Part shown: in pieces, positions 34,551-42,706 of the stretch | How positions within the stretch are numbered: position 1 is the first letter of the stretch | Layout: each line of letters opens with the position of its first letter | Assembly (NCBI RefSeq): GCF_042945595.1 | Contig: NZ_CP168493.1 | Span: 1,736,001 to 1,800,000 of the forward strand | Reading direction: 5' to 3' | From: Psychrobacillus sp042945595 | Lineage (GTDB): Bacteria; Bacillota; Bacilli; Bacillales_A; Planococcaceae | DNA: 64,000 nucleotides | Notes under the pieces: model-generated | What the model was told of the DNA's origin: nothing | Databases searched by the model: none | Seen by the model: only the letters and a program-made list of their open reading frames with translations | Made by a program: the position numbers and the translations under genes

Positions 34551-34633
34551 CTTAAACTAACGGGTGCTTTACTTCAAGAGGGAGTAAAGCATTTTATCTT
34601 ATTGAACTAAAGTACGCAGTTTAGTTCAACAAG
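34551..34633 (+). repeat. Array repeat 32
   Basis: TTGTGAA leader; left core AACTAAC/GGGTGC/TTTACTT; hairpin GGAGTAAAGC; right core AACTAAA/GTACGCAG/TTTAGTT with a spacer one base longer than usual. Confidence 0.92.
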
Positions 34634-34702
34634 AAATGTCAATTAAATAATTTTCATTAAGCTGGGAATAATACACCTAAAGATACTTTGAGGTGAAGAA
34701 AA

Positions 34703-35236
34703 ATGACCAGAACTATTTCCCTATTCCTACTTTCATTTTGTTTGTTATTCTTATTGACCGTATTTGCAAATGCAAACAATAAGCCCAGTCCTTATGAAGT
34801 AATATATCCTGAAATCGGATATAAGACTGTGGAAGAAGCATCTAAGGATTTTGAACAACATTTTAAACAAAGACTAAAGCTGCCACTTAGAGTTCCCTCG
34901 ATAAGCTTCACTCATCATTTCGGAAGATTTAATGATTTAGAGGGAGACACCAATGACTCATTTGAAGTAGAATTTATCAGTGATTTATCATCTGAAAATC
35001 ATTATAAAATTGATGTTCGACCTATTAAGTACGGCATTCCTAAACGAGGGAAGTATGTGTTAAAAACCTTTGAATTAAATAATGGGAATGAAGCCACTTA
35101 TATGACTATTTCAGGTTTTAACGTGCTTGTTTTTGAAAGAGAAAATTGGCAGTATATGCTGAGTGTCGATAAGCGAGTTTCAGATAAAGTTACTCCCGAA
35201 AACTTAGTTGAAATAGCTAATTCTATTGATTATTGA
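34703..35236 (+). CDS. Exported DUF4367-like protein
   Basis: 177 residues. Signal peptide with cleavage after ANA (SFCLLFLLTVFANA). The mature part YKTVEEASKDFEQHFKQRLKLPLRVP, a central set of strands and FNVLVFERENWQYMLSVDKRVSDKVTPENLVEIANSID follow the pattern of DUF4367, an ectodomain common on anti-sigma factors, here without sigma partner or membrane anchor. AGGTGAAG upstream. Confidence 0.66.
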   Translation: MTRTISLFLLSFCLLFLLTVFANANNKPSPYEVIYPEIGYKTVEEASKDFEQHFKQRLKLPLRVPSISFTHHFGRFNDLEGDTNDSFEVEFISDLSSENHYKIDVRPIKYGIPKRGKYVLKTFELNNGNEATYMTISGFNVLVFERENWQYMLSVDKRVSDKVTPENLVEIANSIDY

Positions 35237-35255
35237 GTCGAATCAAAAATCTTTC

Positions 35256-35347
35256 TTCTTAAACTAACGGGTGCTTTAGTGAAATATAGAGCTGATAATA
35301 CAGCTCTTTTTCCTTATTCAACTAAAGAAGCAATTTAGTTTAAGAAG
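35256..35347 (+). repeat. Array repeat 33
   Basis: Left core AACTAAC/GGGTGC/TTTAGTG; hairpin GAGCTGATAATACAGCTC with T5; right core AACTAAA/GAAGCAA/TTTAGTT. Confidence 0.9.
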
Positions 35348-35405
35348 AACAGTATAATAATCTAAATTTAATTACGGTAAATGACAAGGAGTTTGGATAA
35401 GTATT

Positions 35406-35906
35406 ATGGAAAATAATTCATTAAGATTGGCAATAGAAAATGAAAAGATTGATGAGGCAGAAATCATATTAGAGGAAATTAGCAGAAGTAAGGACATTCA
35501 AGCAATTCCTCTACTTATTGAATACTTACAAAGAACAGAAAATGCTTTATTAAGAAACTCCATTGCTTTAACGTTAAGTGATATTGGGAACGAAGAAGTA
35601 GTACAACCGTTAATAGATGTTATTAACGACCCAAAAACTTTAGGCTATAGAGGAACACTATTATACGCACTAGAACCATTCGATTGTTCAGCACATTTAG
35701 AAACACTAATTTACCATTTGATAAATGGAAACTTTGAAGTACAAGCACAAGCATATCAATTGATAGAATCAATTAAAGGTGAAATATCAGATGAAGTTTT
35801 ATTGAACTGTATTATTGAGGTAAAAGAAGGGTTAAATGAAATAGAACGACAAATGGATATAATGTCAGATACTTTAGAAACGTTGTTTGCTTTAAAGAAA
35901 AAATGA
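35406..35906 (+). CDS. HEAT-repeat protein
   Basis: 166 residues made of about four HEAT-like helix pairs: SKDIQAIPLLIEYLQRTENALLRNSIALTLSDIGNEEVVQPLIDVINDP is the clearest stretch, followed by GTLLYALEPFDCSAHLETLIYHLINGNFEVQAQAYQLIES. Such short HEAT proteins are scaffolds for protein-protein contact; some act as immunity proteins. The ribosome binding site AAGGAG is rather far (14 nt). Single-gene cassette. Confidence 0.82.
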   Translation: MENNSLRLAIENEKIDEAEIILEEISRSKDIQAIPLLIEYLQRTENALLRNSIALTLSDIGNEEVVQPLIDVINDPKTLGYRGTLLYALEPFDCSAHLETLIYHLINGNFEVQAQAYQLIESIKGEISDEVLLNCIIEVKEGLNEIERQMDIMSDTLETLFALKKK

Positions 35907-35920
35907 TTAAGTTCTTTTTC

Positions 35921-36060
35921 TTCTTCAACTAACGGTGTGCTTTAGCAAAATATGGCCATCATTTCGATGGTCTATTTTTATGTCCAAAACATTAAGTTGA
36001 TCTCAGATATGCATTGTGAAATGTTACACTTAAACTAAAGGTGCAGGTTAGTTGAAGAAG
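35921..36060 (+). repeat. Array repeat 34, long variant
   Basis: Left core AACTAAC/GGTGTGC/TTTAGCA; hairpin GGCCATCATTTCGATGGTC; long tail CCAAAACATTAAG...TGTGAAATGTTACACTT; right core AACTAAA/GGTGCAG/GTTAGTT. Confidence 0.9.
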
Positions 36061-36107
36061 GAAGTAATGAATGTAATGAAGAATGGTACAAGACAAGGGG
36101 TGTTTTT

Positions 36108-36503
36108 ATGTTTAAAAACGGTGAGATTTTAAGTAAGAAAGTAATAATAATTTTACTCATGTTTCTTGTGCTTATCTGTGGGATTTTCTTCATACATCTG
36201 AAAATAGAAAACACAAAAACTGAATATGAAAAGAGAGTTACTAGTTATCTTGTGAATGAAAAGGGATATGAAAAGAAAGAGATAAAATCTGTTGAAGGAA
36301 TATATGGAGTAAAATTGCCTCCATATTATGTAGTTGTAGTTTTTGAAGATGAACCTTATGTGAAATATATCTATTATGCACATGACGGGGTTAACCAAAT
36401 GGAGTATATTCTCACTAATGAGGCGATAAAGCTTAATATAAATAAATCTGAATTAAAACATTACTATCCTTTTAGTGAAATTGATAAATATATAATAGAA
36501 TAA
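36108..36503 (+). CDS. DUF3139-like single-span membrane protein
   Basis: 131 residues. One N-terminal helix (VIIILLMFLVLICGIFFI) then a short ectodomain with TEYEKRVTSYLVNEKGYEKKEIKSVEGIYGVKLPPYYVVVVFEDEP, the arrangement I associate with DUF3139 of Bacillota. The protein is membrane-bound with its C-terminus outside. AAGGGG upstream. Function unknown. Confidence 0.68.
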   Translation: MFKNGEILSKKVIIILLMFLVLICGIFFIHLKIENTKTEYEKRVTSYLVNEKGYEKKEIKSVEGIYGVKLPPYYVVVVFEDEPYVKYIYYAHDGVNQMEYILTNEAIKLNINKSELKHYYPFSEIDKYIIE

Positions 36504-36516
36504 ATCCATTTACCCT

Positions 36517-36550
36517 TGTTCAACTAACGCCGCAGTTTAGTTCAATAAGG
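36517..36550 (+). repeat. Array repeat 35, right-type core only
   Basis: TTCAACTAAC/GCCGCAG/TTTAGTTCAATAAG. Confidence 0.9.
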
Positions 36551-36576
36551 TCATAATGGAAAATTAGGGGGAGAAG

Positions 36577-37041
36577 ATGAAGAAAGGAAAATTGTTGTTA
36601 ATCATATTAATTATCTTGCTCGGTGTAATATTTGGCTGTTCAGTTAATAAAGTCGAATTTGATGACAAAAATATTATTTTTAATGTTGTTAAAACCGAGT
36701 CAACCGATGAGTATGAATCTTATTCGATTGAAATATCAAATAAAACTGGATTTGATTTAACTCATCTTACGTTTTATTTAAGTTACCCGATAAAAACATC
36801 CAATGGATCAAAAGGTAATCCTTTTGCGGTTGAAGGAAAAACTAATACAAATAGACCAATAAATTTAAAATCAGGTGAGACAATAACTTTTTCAATTTTT
36901 GCACCTATTAAAGAGGTTTTTGGTGAATCCCAACTACTTAAATTTGAAGATCCAAGTATTAAGTTGCAAGGGTATTATAAAGATGGAAAAGAGGAAATCC
37001 CATTTGGTATTGTTGGTGGATTGAGCGTTTTTGTTAATTAA
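36577..37041 (+). CDS. Lipoprotein with Ig-like fold (putative)
   Basis: 154 residues. Lipobox VIFGC with Cys at residue 21. Mature part has strands VEFDDKNIIFNVVK, YESYSIEISNKTGFDLTHLTFYLSYP, GETITFSIFAP and IPFGIVGGLSVFVN, suggesting an immunoglobulin-like beta sandwich of the type in extracellular Bacillus proteins. AGGGGGAG upstream. Confidence 0.72.
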   Translation: MKKGKLLLIILIILLGVIFGCSVNKVEFDDKNIIFNVVKTESTDEYESYSIEISNKTGFDLTHLTFYLSYPIKTSNGSKGNPFAVEGKTNTNRPINLKSGETITFSIFAPIKEVFGESQLLKFEDPSIKLQGYYKDGKEEIPFGIVGGLSVFVN

Positions 37042-37053
37042 TATTCAAATTCG

Positions 37054-37128
37054 TTCTTCAACTAACGGGTGCTTTACTTCAATAGGGAGTAAAGCCTTTT
37101 TTACTAACGCAGCAGGTTAGTTCAACAA
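37054..37128 (+). repeat. Array repeat 36
   Basis: Left core AACTAAC/GGGTGC/TTTACTT; hairpin GGAGTAAAGCC and T6; right core TACTAAC/GCAGCAG/GTTAGTT. Confidence 0.93.
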
Positions 37129-37268
37129 ACATTTAAAGAATTCCTAAACGACGCTTTGGAAAGTTTTTAATCTATGTATCAAGATACTTTCAAACTTAAA
37201 TTAAATTGAATATTCATAAAATTATAGTACAATATTTGATATATACAATTATTGATAGGGGGATATGA

Positions 37269-37664
37269 ATGAAAAAGAAATTAAGATTTTTACTATTAAC
37301 AACATTGGTTTGTGGTATTTTTTCATTTTCAAATAACTCTTATGCAGTGACACAGGAGAAAGAATTAATTGACGTCTTCCATTCTAGGGAGGTTCAAACT
37401 CTAACAGTTTTAAATTCTCAAGGTGTTTCCTACTTAACTACGGAAAAATATTTACAGACACCTTCTGGATTACCTATTTATAAAACTGAATTATTTTATA
37501 CCGATTTAGATGAATTACGACAACAACCCGAATTCTTCGAATTTACAAAAGATGTTGAAGGGCATTTGTATAAAGGTACTCTAAAATTATATCGAACCGA
37601 TAAGCAGGACGACGATAGCTGGAAAGCTATGTATAGCGGGGTAATCTCTAGAGTCGAATTGTGA
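37269..37664 (+). CDS. Exported protein of unknown function
   Basis: 131 residues. Signal peptide with cleavage near SYA-V (FLLLTTLVCGIFSFSNNSYA). Mature part of about 105 residues with strands TLTVLNSQGVSYLTTEKYLQTP and LYKGTLKLYRTDKQDDDSWKAMYSGVISRVEL. No family recognised. SD is TAGGGGG. It is the last gene before recombinase copy 2. Confidence 0.7.
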   Translation: MKKKLRFLLLTTLVCGIFSFSNNSYAVTQEKELIDVFHSREVQTLTVLNSQGVSYLTTEKYLQTPSGLPIYKTELFYTDLDELRQQPEFFEFTKDVEGHLYKGTLKLYRTDKQDDDSWKAMYSGVISRVEL

Positions 37665-37672
37665 GTTTTTTC

Positions 37673-37700
37673 ACTTAAACTAACGGGTGCTTTAGTCAAG
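37673..37700 (+). repeat. Array repeat 37, left core beside recombinase copy 2
   Basis: AACTAAC/GGGTGC/TTTAGTC. The right partner lies at 38649, nearly 1 kb away, with the recombinase between them. Confidence 0.9.
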
Positions 37701-37734
37701 TGGAGCAACGTCTTTTATGACGTTGCTCCTTTTA
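37701..37734 (+). terminator. Hairpin terminator between left core and recombinase
   Basis: GGAGCAACGTC pairs with GACGTTGCTCC around TTTTAT, followed by TTTT. The stem is longer than at 24468. Confidence 0.82.
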
Positions 37735-37736
37735 CA

Positions 37737-38576
37737 TTAAAAGTACTTCTGATAATACTCCTTCCTTAACCTTCCGCTTAACTGTGCGTAGATTCTTGTG
37801 GTCTCACTTTTCTCATGTCCCATAAGACTTTGTATCACTTCAATAGGAGCTCCGTTATTCAACAAATGAGTTGCTTAGCTGTGTCTAAGTTGGTGTGGAT
37901 GAATCTCTTTATTAATTTCCGCACGATTGGAAATCCGCTTGATGATGTATCGCATTTGGGCGACACTCATTTTATGTGGCTGTCTGGCTGTTACAAAAAT
38001 AGCAGAATTATGATCATTACGGCTTTCTATATAGCGTTTAAGCCATATGTCGCAACGTGTATTAAAATAAACTTCCCTTTCCTTGTCGCCTTTTCCTCTA
38101 ACGATCGCGGATTGATTGGACCAATTAATATGGTTTTTTTCTAACGCAACTACTTCTCCAATTCGACAACCGGTAGAAAACATGAATTCAAAAATTGCTT
38201 TTTCCATTGGGGAATGACAGGATTCCCGCAGGTGTTCAATCTCCCGTTCGGTTAAATACTTGGGTATCCGTTTCCCTACTTTAGGTTCTTTAATTTTGGA
38301 GGTTGGATTCTTACTCAGATAGCCTTCTTCATGGGACCAACGAAAAAATGATTTCATAAAGCGGATACGATGTGCAAGACTGGCCGGTTTTAAATGTTTG
38401 CCGGATATAGCGAGATATTCTTTCAGTTGACTTGTATCCAGTAATTCCATCTCTACATCCTTAAAATAATCAATTAGTAGCAAAGACTGTAACAAGTAAG
38501 CCTTCAACGTTTGTGGAGAGAAACCCTCTATTCGCTTATCCGCTTCAAACGAAGCCCATGCTTTTGACAGTAACAA
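37737..38576 (-). pseudogene. XerC/D-type tyrosine recombinase, copy 2, nonsense mutation
   Basis: About 278 residues if read through. It matches copy 1 over the whole gene. A TAT to TAA change converts the Tyr of LRHSYATHLL into a stop, cutting the protein at 233 residues, just after the HxxR motif and before the His and the nucleophile Tyr. The frame then continues normally to the KYYQKYF-type end. The ATG of copy 1 is ATA here, but TTG at 38576 has GGGGG upstream. Arg, Lys and HxxR residues are intact in the truncated part, which cannot be active in strand cleavage. Confidence 0.9.
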
Positions 38577-38648
38577 TTCTATTCCCCCTAAAATAGTAAT
38601 ATTAAAAGGATTATTACCAATTTAATAGAATTATAGACATAAGGTGTT

Positions 38649-38680
38649 TTTAAATAACGCCGCAGTTTAGTTCAACAAGA
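38649..38680 (+). repeat. Array repeat 37, right core partner
   Basis: TAAATAAC/GCCGCAG/TTTAGTTCAACAAG. Confidence 0.85.
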
Positions 38681-38733
38681 AGTGAAACTTTTTAGTGGAA
38701 TTAATCTCTAATTTAGAAAAAGGAGGGATGTTT

Positions 38734-39219
38734 TTGAGAACAATACTTTTATTTTTAGCAATGGTCCTCTTTTCTGCACTTTGTATAACGGGTTGTTCTA
38801 ACGGTAGCAGTGAAATGGATAGAGAAGTGAAAGCAAGTGAAAATGAATTTCCCCCATCTATGGCAGGTTCAATAAATGTAAATGATAAAGAGTATGAAAT
38901 GGTAGTTGGAAATTATAGATGGGAAAGAAAACAAGGTATAGATACTCAAGTTGTAGAAACCGATGCAGCATCTCCATACCAAATAGCTGAATATTTTAAT
39001 GCCATTATGGTAGAACCAAACACAAATATAAATATTGAGATTGAAGAAAATCCTAGGGTATCCCTTTTCCTATGGAATGGAAACGGAAGGGAAAAAGAAG
39101 TTAAGTTAAAAAACAATCAATTATTGGCACCGACTAGTAAAGGTCAGTATATCTATGAGGTATTAGCGAAATGGTCAAATGGTGAAGTATCCTACACTTT
39201 TGTGGTAGAGGTTTTATAA
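38734..39219 (+). CDS. Lipoprotein of unknown function
   Basis: 161 residues from TTG at 38734, 6 nt after GGAGGG; the ATG at 38728 abuts the ribosome binding site. Lipobox ITGC. The mature part contains an acidic Ser/Asn linker, GSINVNDKEYEMVVGNYRWERKQG and strands RVSLFLWNGNGREKEVKLK and YIYEVLAKWSNGEVSYTFVVEVL, compatible with an Ig-like domain. Confidence 0.72.
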   Translation: MRTILLFLAMVLFSALCITGCSNGSSEMDREVKASENEFPPSMAGSINVNDKEYEMVVGNYRWERKQGIDTQVVETDAASPYQIAEYFNAIMVEPNTNINIEIEENPRVSLFLWNGNGREKEVKLKNNQLLAPTSKGQYIYEVLAKWSNGEVSYTFVVEVL

Positions 39220-39237
39220 AAGACCACTATGCCAATT

Positions 39238-39322
39238 CTTGTTCAACTACCGGGTGCTTTACTTCAAGAAGGAGTAAAGCCTTTTTTCTTCTTGAACTAA
39301 AGGGGAAGGTTAGTTCAATAAG
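39238..39322 (+). repeat. Array repeat 38
   Basis: Left core AACTACC/GGGTGC/TTTACTT; hairpin GGAGTAAAGCC and T6; right core AACTAAA/GGGGAAG/GTTAGTT. Confidence 0.9.
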
Positions 39323-39398
39323 CAATGTGTATTGTAATATATAATTGAAATTATCTTTATTATGTTTAAACAGAGATATTAGGTAGGGGAGATTCTTA

Positions 39399-39938
39399 GT
39401 GAAGAAAACAGCTGTATTATTATATCCGCAATTTAGCGAATATGAATTAACTGTAGCGTTATCCATTTTAATGCAAGGAAAGAAACCAGTCATTACTGTT
39501 GGTTTAAACAAGCAATCAATAAAAGGTGAGTCAGGTTTATCTTGTGTAGCGGACGCTACTGTTGATGAAATTAACTTTGAAGAAATAGACAGTCTCTTAT
39601 TACCCGGGTGTATGGATATCATGTCGCTATATGATGAAGAAAGATTATTCGATTTCATTAAACAAGTAACAACTAAAGAAACAGTGATTGCAAGTATATC
39701 TAGTTCTCCATTTCTATTAGCAAAAGCAGGTGTTTTAAAAGGTAAAAAATATACTGTAGGGATGACAGTAGAAAATATGGAGAATTCCGGTGTATTCGAA
39801 ATAGAAAATTATTCAGAAGACATAGTAGTGCAAGATGGTAACCTAATTACTGCAAGAGGACGAGGATTTGTTAGATTTGGAAAATATTTAGGGGAAGCGT
39901 TAAACCTTGAATTTGATGAAAGATGGTACCAGGAATAA
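39399..39938 (+). CDS. DJ-1/PfpI superfamily protein lacking the elbow Cys
   Basis: 179 residues from GTG at 39399. The glutamine amidotransferase-like fold is visible: KKTAVLLYPQFSEYELTVALSIL, IDSLLLPGCMDIM and the nucleophile elbow region ETVIASISSSPFLLAKAGVLKGKKYTVG. Where the family has Cys in A-x-C-x-G-P, this protein reads SISSSP, so the usual nucleophile is missing or replaced by Ser; LLPGC supplies a Cys earlier. It may be a binding protein or an altered enzyme. Confidence 0.82.
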   Translation: MKKTAVLLYPQFSEYELTVALSILMQGKKPVITVGLNKQSIKGESGLSCVADATVDEINFEEIDSLLLPGCMDIMSLYDEERLFDFIKQVTTKETVIASISSSPFLLAKAGVLKGKKYTVGMTVENMENSGVFEIENYSEDIVVQDGNLITARGRGFVRFGKYLGEALNLEFDERWYQE

Positions 39939-39947
39939 TTTAATGTT

Positions 39948-39980
39948 TTTTAACTAACGCAGCAGTTTAGTTTAACAAGA
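39948..39980 (+). repeat. Array repeat 39, right-type core only
   Basis: TTAACTAAC/GCAGCAG/TTTAGTTTAACAAG. Confidence 0.9.
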
Positions 39981-39999
39981 GAACACAACTTCAATACAC

Positions 40000-40029
40000 A
40001 AAAGCAACCTTGTTTACAAAGGTTGCCTA
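40000..40029 (-). terminator. Terminator of the DUF3888-like gene
   Basis: AAAGCAACCTTG pairs with CAAAGGTTGCCT-type complement on the minus strand. Confidence 0.7.
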
Positions 40030-40409
40030 CATTTATCTATTTGATTTTCCTTTAACCTTTTACTTTTAAAATTAATAACATGCCAATCTTTATAATCGCT
40101 ATTACTAAAAGTGATGGTTACTAAATCATTAGGAGGGTTGTGAGCACCTTCAAAAGTAGTAACTTGTACTGTTACATCAAAAAAATAACTTCCTTGCTGT
40201 GTTTTTTTAATTTGTATTATATTAGCACAATAATACTGTTTGAGTTCGCCGAAATGTTTCTCTAGCTCCTTATTAATTAGAGGAGTAAACAAAATGTAAA
40301 TAAGATCATCACGTAAATATATATCTTTGTTATCTACTGTATCTGCTTTAACTGACCAATTAGATAAAAGATACAAGCAAGAAATGCATAAAAATAGCGT
40401 TTTTTTCAT
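40014..40409 (-). CDS. DUF3888-like exported protein (copy 2 of 5)
   Basis: 131 residues. Signal peptide (LFLCISCLYLLSNWSVKA). Core: YLRDDLIYILFTPLINKELEKHFGELKQYYCANIIQI, then GSYFFDVTVQVTTFEGAHNPPNDLVTITFS. The TTFEGAHNPPND motif recurs in the copies at 47486 and 49056. Family function unknown, extracytoplasmic. AGAGGTATC upstream. Opposite to the array direction. Confidence 0.75.
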   Translation of the reverse strand: MKKTLFLCISCLYLLSNWSVKADTVDNKDIYLRDDLIYILFTPLINKELEKHFGELKQYYCANIIQIKKTQQGSYFFDVTVQVTTFEGAHNPPNDLVTITFSNSDYKDWHVINFKSKRLKENQIDKCRQPL

Positions 40410-40496
40410 AGAGATACCTCTCTCTTAAATTTCAGTTAGTTTGCTCAAGAAGAAAACGTTAATGCAAGCATCTGAAAAATAAGAGTAATGAATCTC

Positions 40497-40570
40497 GTTC
40501 AATTAACGGAGTGCTTTACTTCAATATGGAGTAGAGCTTTTTTTACAAACGCAGCAGGTTAGTGGAAGAG
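40497..40570 (+). repeat. Array repeat 40
   Basis: Left core AATTAAC/GGAGTGC/TTTACTT; hairpin GGAGTAGAGC and T7; right core ACAAAC/GCAGCAG/GTTAGTG. Confidence 0.9.
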
Positions 40571-40607
40571 TTTTGTTTAACTTGTGTTCAACAATCTGGC
40601 CATTTTG
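40565..40607 (+). repeat. Shared 40-nt cassette leader
   Basis: GAAGAGTTTTGTTTAACTTG then TGTTCAACAATCTGGCCATT. Confidence 0.8.
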
Positions 40608-40643
40608 TTAAATAAATAAAAATAGAGCGAAGGAGTGAAATAA

Positions 40644-41009
40644 GTGAAAAAGTTATTTGTAATGATGTTTTTAGTCCTTTCAATTTTGTCAGCTTGTAAT
40701 TCATCAAAATTAAGTTTAAGTGAAATTGATGGTTTATCAAACGAATTGCAAGATAAAGTTGATTCTAACTTAAGGCTCCAGTCAATTAATGTGAAAAACG
40801 GTTCTTATATTATTTTTCATTCAAGTGGAGAAGTAGAAGCTGATTTAGACACACAAGGGAATACAGTAATTATAAAGTTTAATGTACGTAATTCGAAAGA
40901 TGATGTAGTAAAACAGCATATATATTATTTAACAACTGATTCAAATCATGACGTAATAGACGTTCAAGTAGATGGTGAATCAATACCATTTGATGTGGTA
41001 ACAATTTAA
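40644..41009 (+). CDS. Lipoprotein of unknown function
   Basis: 121 residues. Lipobox LSAC with Cys at 18, then NSSKLSLSEIDGLSNELQDK. The mature domain has strands YIIFHSSGEVEADL, TVIIKFNVRNSKDDVV, HIYYLTTDS and IDVQVDGESIPFDVVTI. No family recognised. Acts at the outer membrane face. AAGGAG upstream. Confidence 0.72.
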   Translation: MKKLFVMMFLVLSILSACNSSKLSLSEIDGLSNELQDKVDSNLRLQSINVKNGSYIIFHSSGEVEADLDTQGNTVIIKFNVRNSKDDVVKQHIYYLTTDSNHDVIDVQVDGESIPFDVVTI

Positions 41010-41082
41010 AATGTTTTTTACTAGGCTAGTTATTTATGAGATTCCGCAAACGAGCGCAATTGTTGAATAGGCTTCACTTTTC

Positions 41083-41176
41083 TTCTTCAACTAACGGGTG
41101 CTTTAGTTGAAGAACATGGGTTGCTTACGCAACTCTTTTTTCTTATTCAACTAACGCAGCAGTTTAGTGTAATAAG
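41083..41176 (+). repeat. Array repeat 41
   Basis: Left core AACTAAC/GGGTGC/TTTAGTT, a complete palindrome; hairpin GGGTTGCTTACGCAACTC with T6; right core AACTAAC/GCAGCAG/TTTAGTG. An older decayed core (CAATTGTTGAATAGGC) precedes it. Confidence 0.93.
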
Positions 41177-41214
41177 ACGTTGGATATTACACAAAATTAA
41201 AAAGGGGGAATACG

Positions 41215-41466
41215 ATGAAGAACTTGGGAATAATTTTAATCTTTTTAGGTGTTATTCTTATGGGTTTAAGTGGTTTAGAAAAGGTCCTTATTTTTACTGC
41301 ATTTAAAGGTGAAATTCATCAAATGCAGGCTATTATTAATTTAACACCATCATATATATGGAGTATAACGAATATTACATTTGGATTTGGACTTATTTCT
41401 ATTATTATTGGCGTAGTTTTATTTTTTAAAGCGTTTAGAACTCAAAACAATAAAAAATTTCTTTGA
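41215..41466 (+). CDS. Small membrane protein of unknown function
   Basis: 83 residues with two helices (GIILIFLGVILMGLSGL and ITFGFGLISIIIGVVLFFKAF) and a short outside loop. AAGGGGG upstream of the ATG. Family unknown. Confidence 0.68.
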   Translation: MKNLGIILIFLGVILMGLSGLEKVLIFTAFKGEIHQMQAIINLTPSYIWSITNITFGFGLISIIIGVVLFFKAFRTQNNKKFL

Positions 41467-41480
41467 GTACCTAAAATCAT

Positions 41481-41554
41481 CTTAAAGTAACGAGTGCTTT
41501 ACTTCAATAAGGAGTAGAGCCTTTTTTACTAACGCTACAGTTTAGTTCAATAAG
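41481..41554 (+). repeat. Array repeat 42
   Basis: Left core AAGTAAC/GAGTGC/TTTACTT; hairpin GGAGTAGAGCC and T6; right core TACTAAC/GCTACAG/TTTAGTT. Confidence 0.9.
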
Positions 41555-41596
41555 AATGATATAATATTATTATCTTAACAACAGGGAGGTATTAAA

Positions 41597-41794
41597 ATGA
41601 TAAATGGTGGTAACGGAATGTTTACTCTATTAGCTTTATTACCTTTTATTTTTAATTTAGCTCTAATTATTTTTGGTATTTATTTTGTAATTAAAGTAGT
41701 AAAATTCATGGATACTAAAATAAAATTAGACCAAGAAAAAAATGAAAAGATTGTTCAATTAATTAAAGTTATCAATCAAGAAAAAAGTGAATAA
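41597..41794 (+). CDS. Small membrane protein with coiled tail
   Basis: 65 residues. One or two helices (FTLLALLPFIFNLALIIFGIYFVIKVVKF) and a charged helical tail (TKIKLDQEKNEKIVQLIKVINQEKSE). AGGGAGG upstream. Resembles in layout the protein at 46640. Function unknown. Confidence 0.66.
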   Translation: MINGGNGMFTLLALLPFIFNLALIIFGIYFVIKVVKFMDTKIKLDQEKNEKIVQLIKVINQEKSE

Positions 41795-41811
41795 CTACAT
41801 ACCCTTGTTGA

Positions 41812-41887
41812 AATTTTCAGTGGCATTACCTAATGAGTTGGTAATGCTTTTTCTTATTGAACTAAAGGTGCAGTTTAGTTTAATAAA
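41812..41887 (+). repeat. Array repeat 43, decayed left core
   Basis: TTGTTGAAATTTTCAG marks the left side; hairpin GCATTACCTAATGAGTTGGTAATGC with T5; right core AACTAAA/GGTGCAG/TTTAGTT. Confidence 0.85.
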
Positions 41888-41935
41888 TATTTGGGTTTTT
41901 ACGGTACATTACAATTTTTCAATAGGGGGGATTTA

Positions 41936-42514
41936 ATGAAAAAAAAACATTTTAAAATGCTAATAATTGGTGTAGGTACAATTGCATTTATACTTTGGAT
42001 AAGTGGATGGCTTAATCTATGGATAAATGGAATTAGTGTTATTGCCAACGATATTGAAGGTTATCGATTACATTCATATCCAGTTGATGGAGAATATTCT
42101 GTTAAGATTGATTTGAATAATATTGATAGTAATGAGGGGAAAGTGCTTTATGATGATGGGGAGAACCAAGTTTACGTAGAAAAAGTATTGGTCAATGGTC
42201 AATCAGAAGTATACTTTAGGTCGAGTGGAAATTATAGTTTAAGAGGGGCAACATTAGTATCTGGAAATGAACATGCACGAATCGATAATGGTTTTACATC
42301 TATTAATCATGTTAACGCAACAGCAACATATCAAGGTGAATCTTTTAAAATATACCAATCTGGTTCATCTGGTCTAAATTATAGGGATGGAGATTCATTT
42401 GGATTTTATTTGTTGTTAACGGATGATAAAGGCGTAGATGTTGATATTGAAAAAGATTCCATTATAGAAGTTAAACTTTCAAATTTATATATGCATAATT
42501 GGGAAAAGAAATAA
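41936..42514 (+). CDS. Membrane-anchored protein of unknown function
   Basis: 192 residues from the ATG at 41936, after AGGGGGG. One N-terminal helix (MLIIGVGTIAFILWISGWL) and an extracytoplasmic domain of about 160 residues with many strands (YSVKIDLNNID, QVYVEKVLVNGQSEVYFRSSG, FGFYLLLTDDKGVDVDIEKDSIIEVKLS), probably a beta sandwich. No family recognised. Confidence 0.68.
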   Translation: MKKKHFKMLIIGVGTIAFILWISGWLNLWINGISVIANDIEGYRLHSYPVDGEYSVKIDLNNIDSNEGKVLYDDGENQVYVEKVLVNGQSEVYFRSSGNYSLRGATLVSGNEHARIDNGFTSINHVNATATYQGESFKIYQSGSSGLNYRDGDSFGFYLLLTDDKGVDVDIEKDSIIEVKLSNLYMHNWEKK

Positions 42515-42532
42515 ATGCTTGCTTTATAGCTC

Positions 42533-42624
42533 TCTTCAACTAACGGGTGCTTTAGCAGAACAAGAGGCTGCCGTTAGAGGTAGCTTTCTCTTATCGAACT
42601 AACGCAGCAGGTTAGTTCAATAAG
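42533..42624 (+). repeat. Array repeat 44
   Basis: Left core AACTAAC/GGGTGC/TTTAGCA; hairpin AGGCTGCCGTTAGAGGTAGCT; right core AACTAAC/GCAGCAG/GTTAGTT. Confidence 0.92.
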
Positions 42625-42706
42625 GTTTAAATTGAAATTACGGAATATTCATGGAATTTTGTAACTTATATTAAAGATAATAGTCTAATAATTAGGAGGT
42701 GTTATC

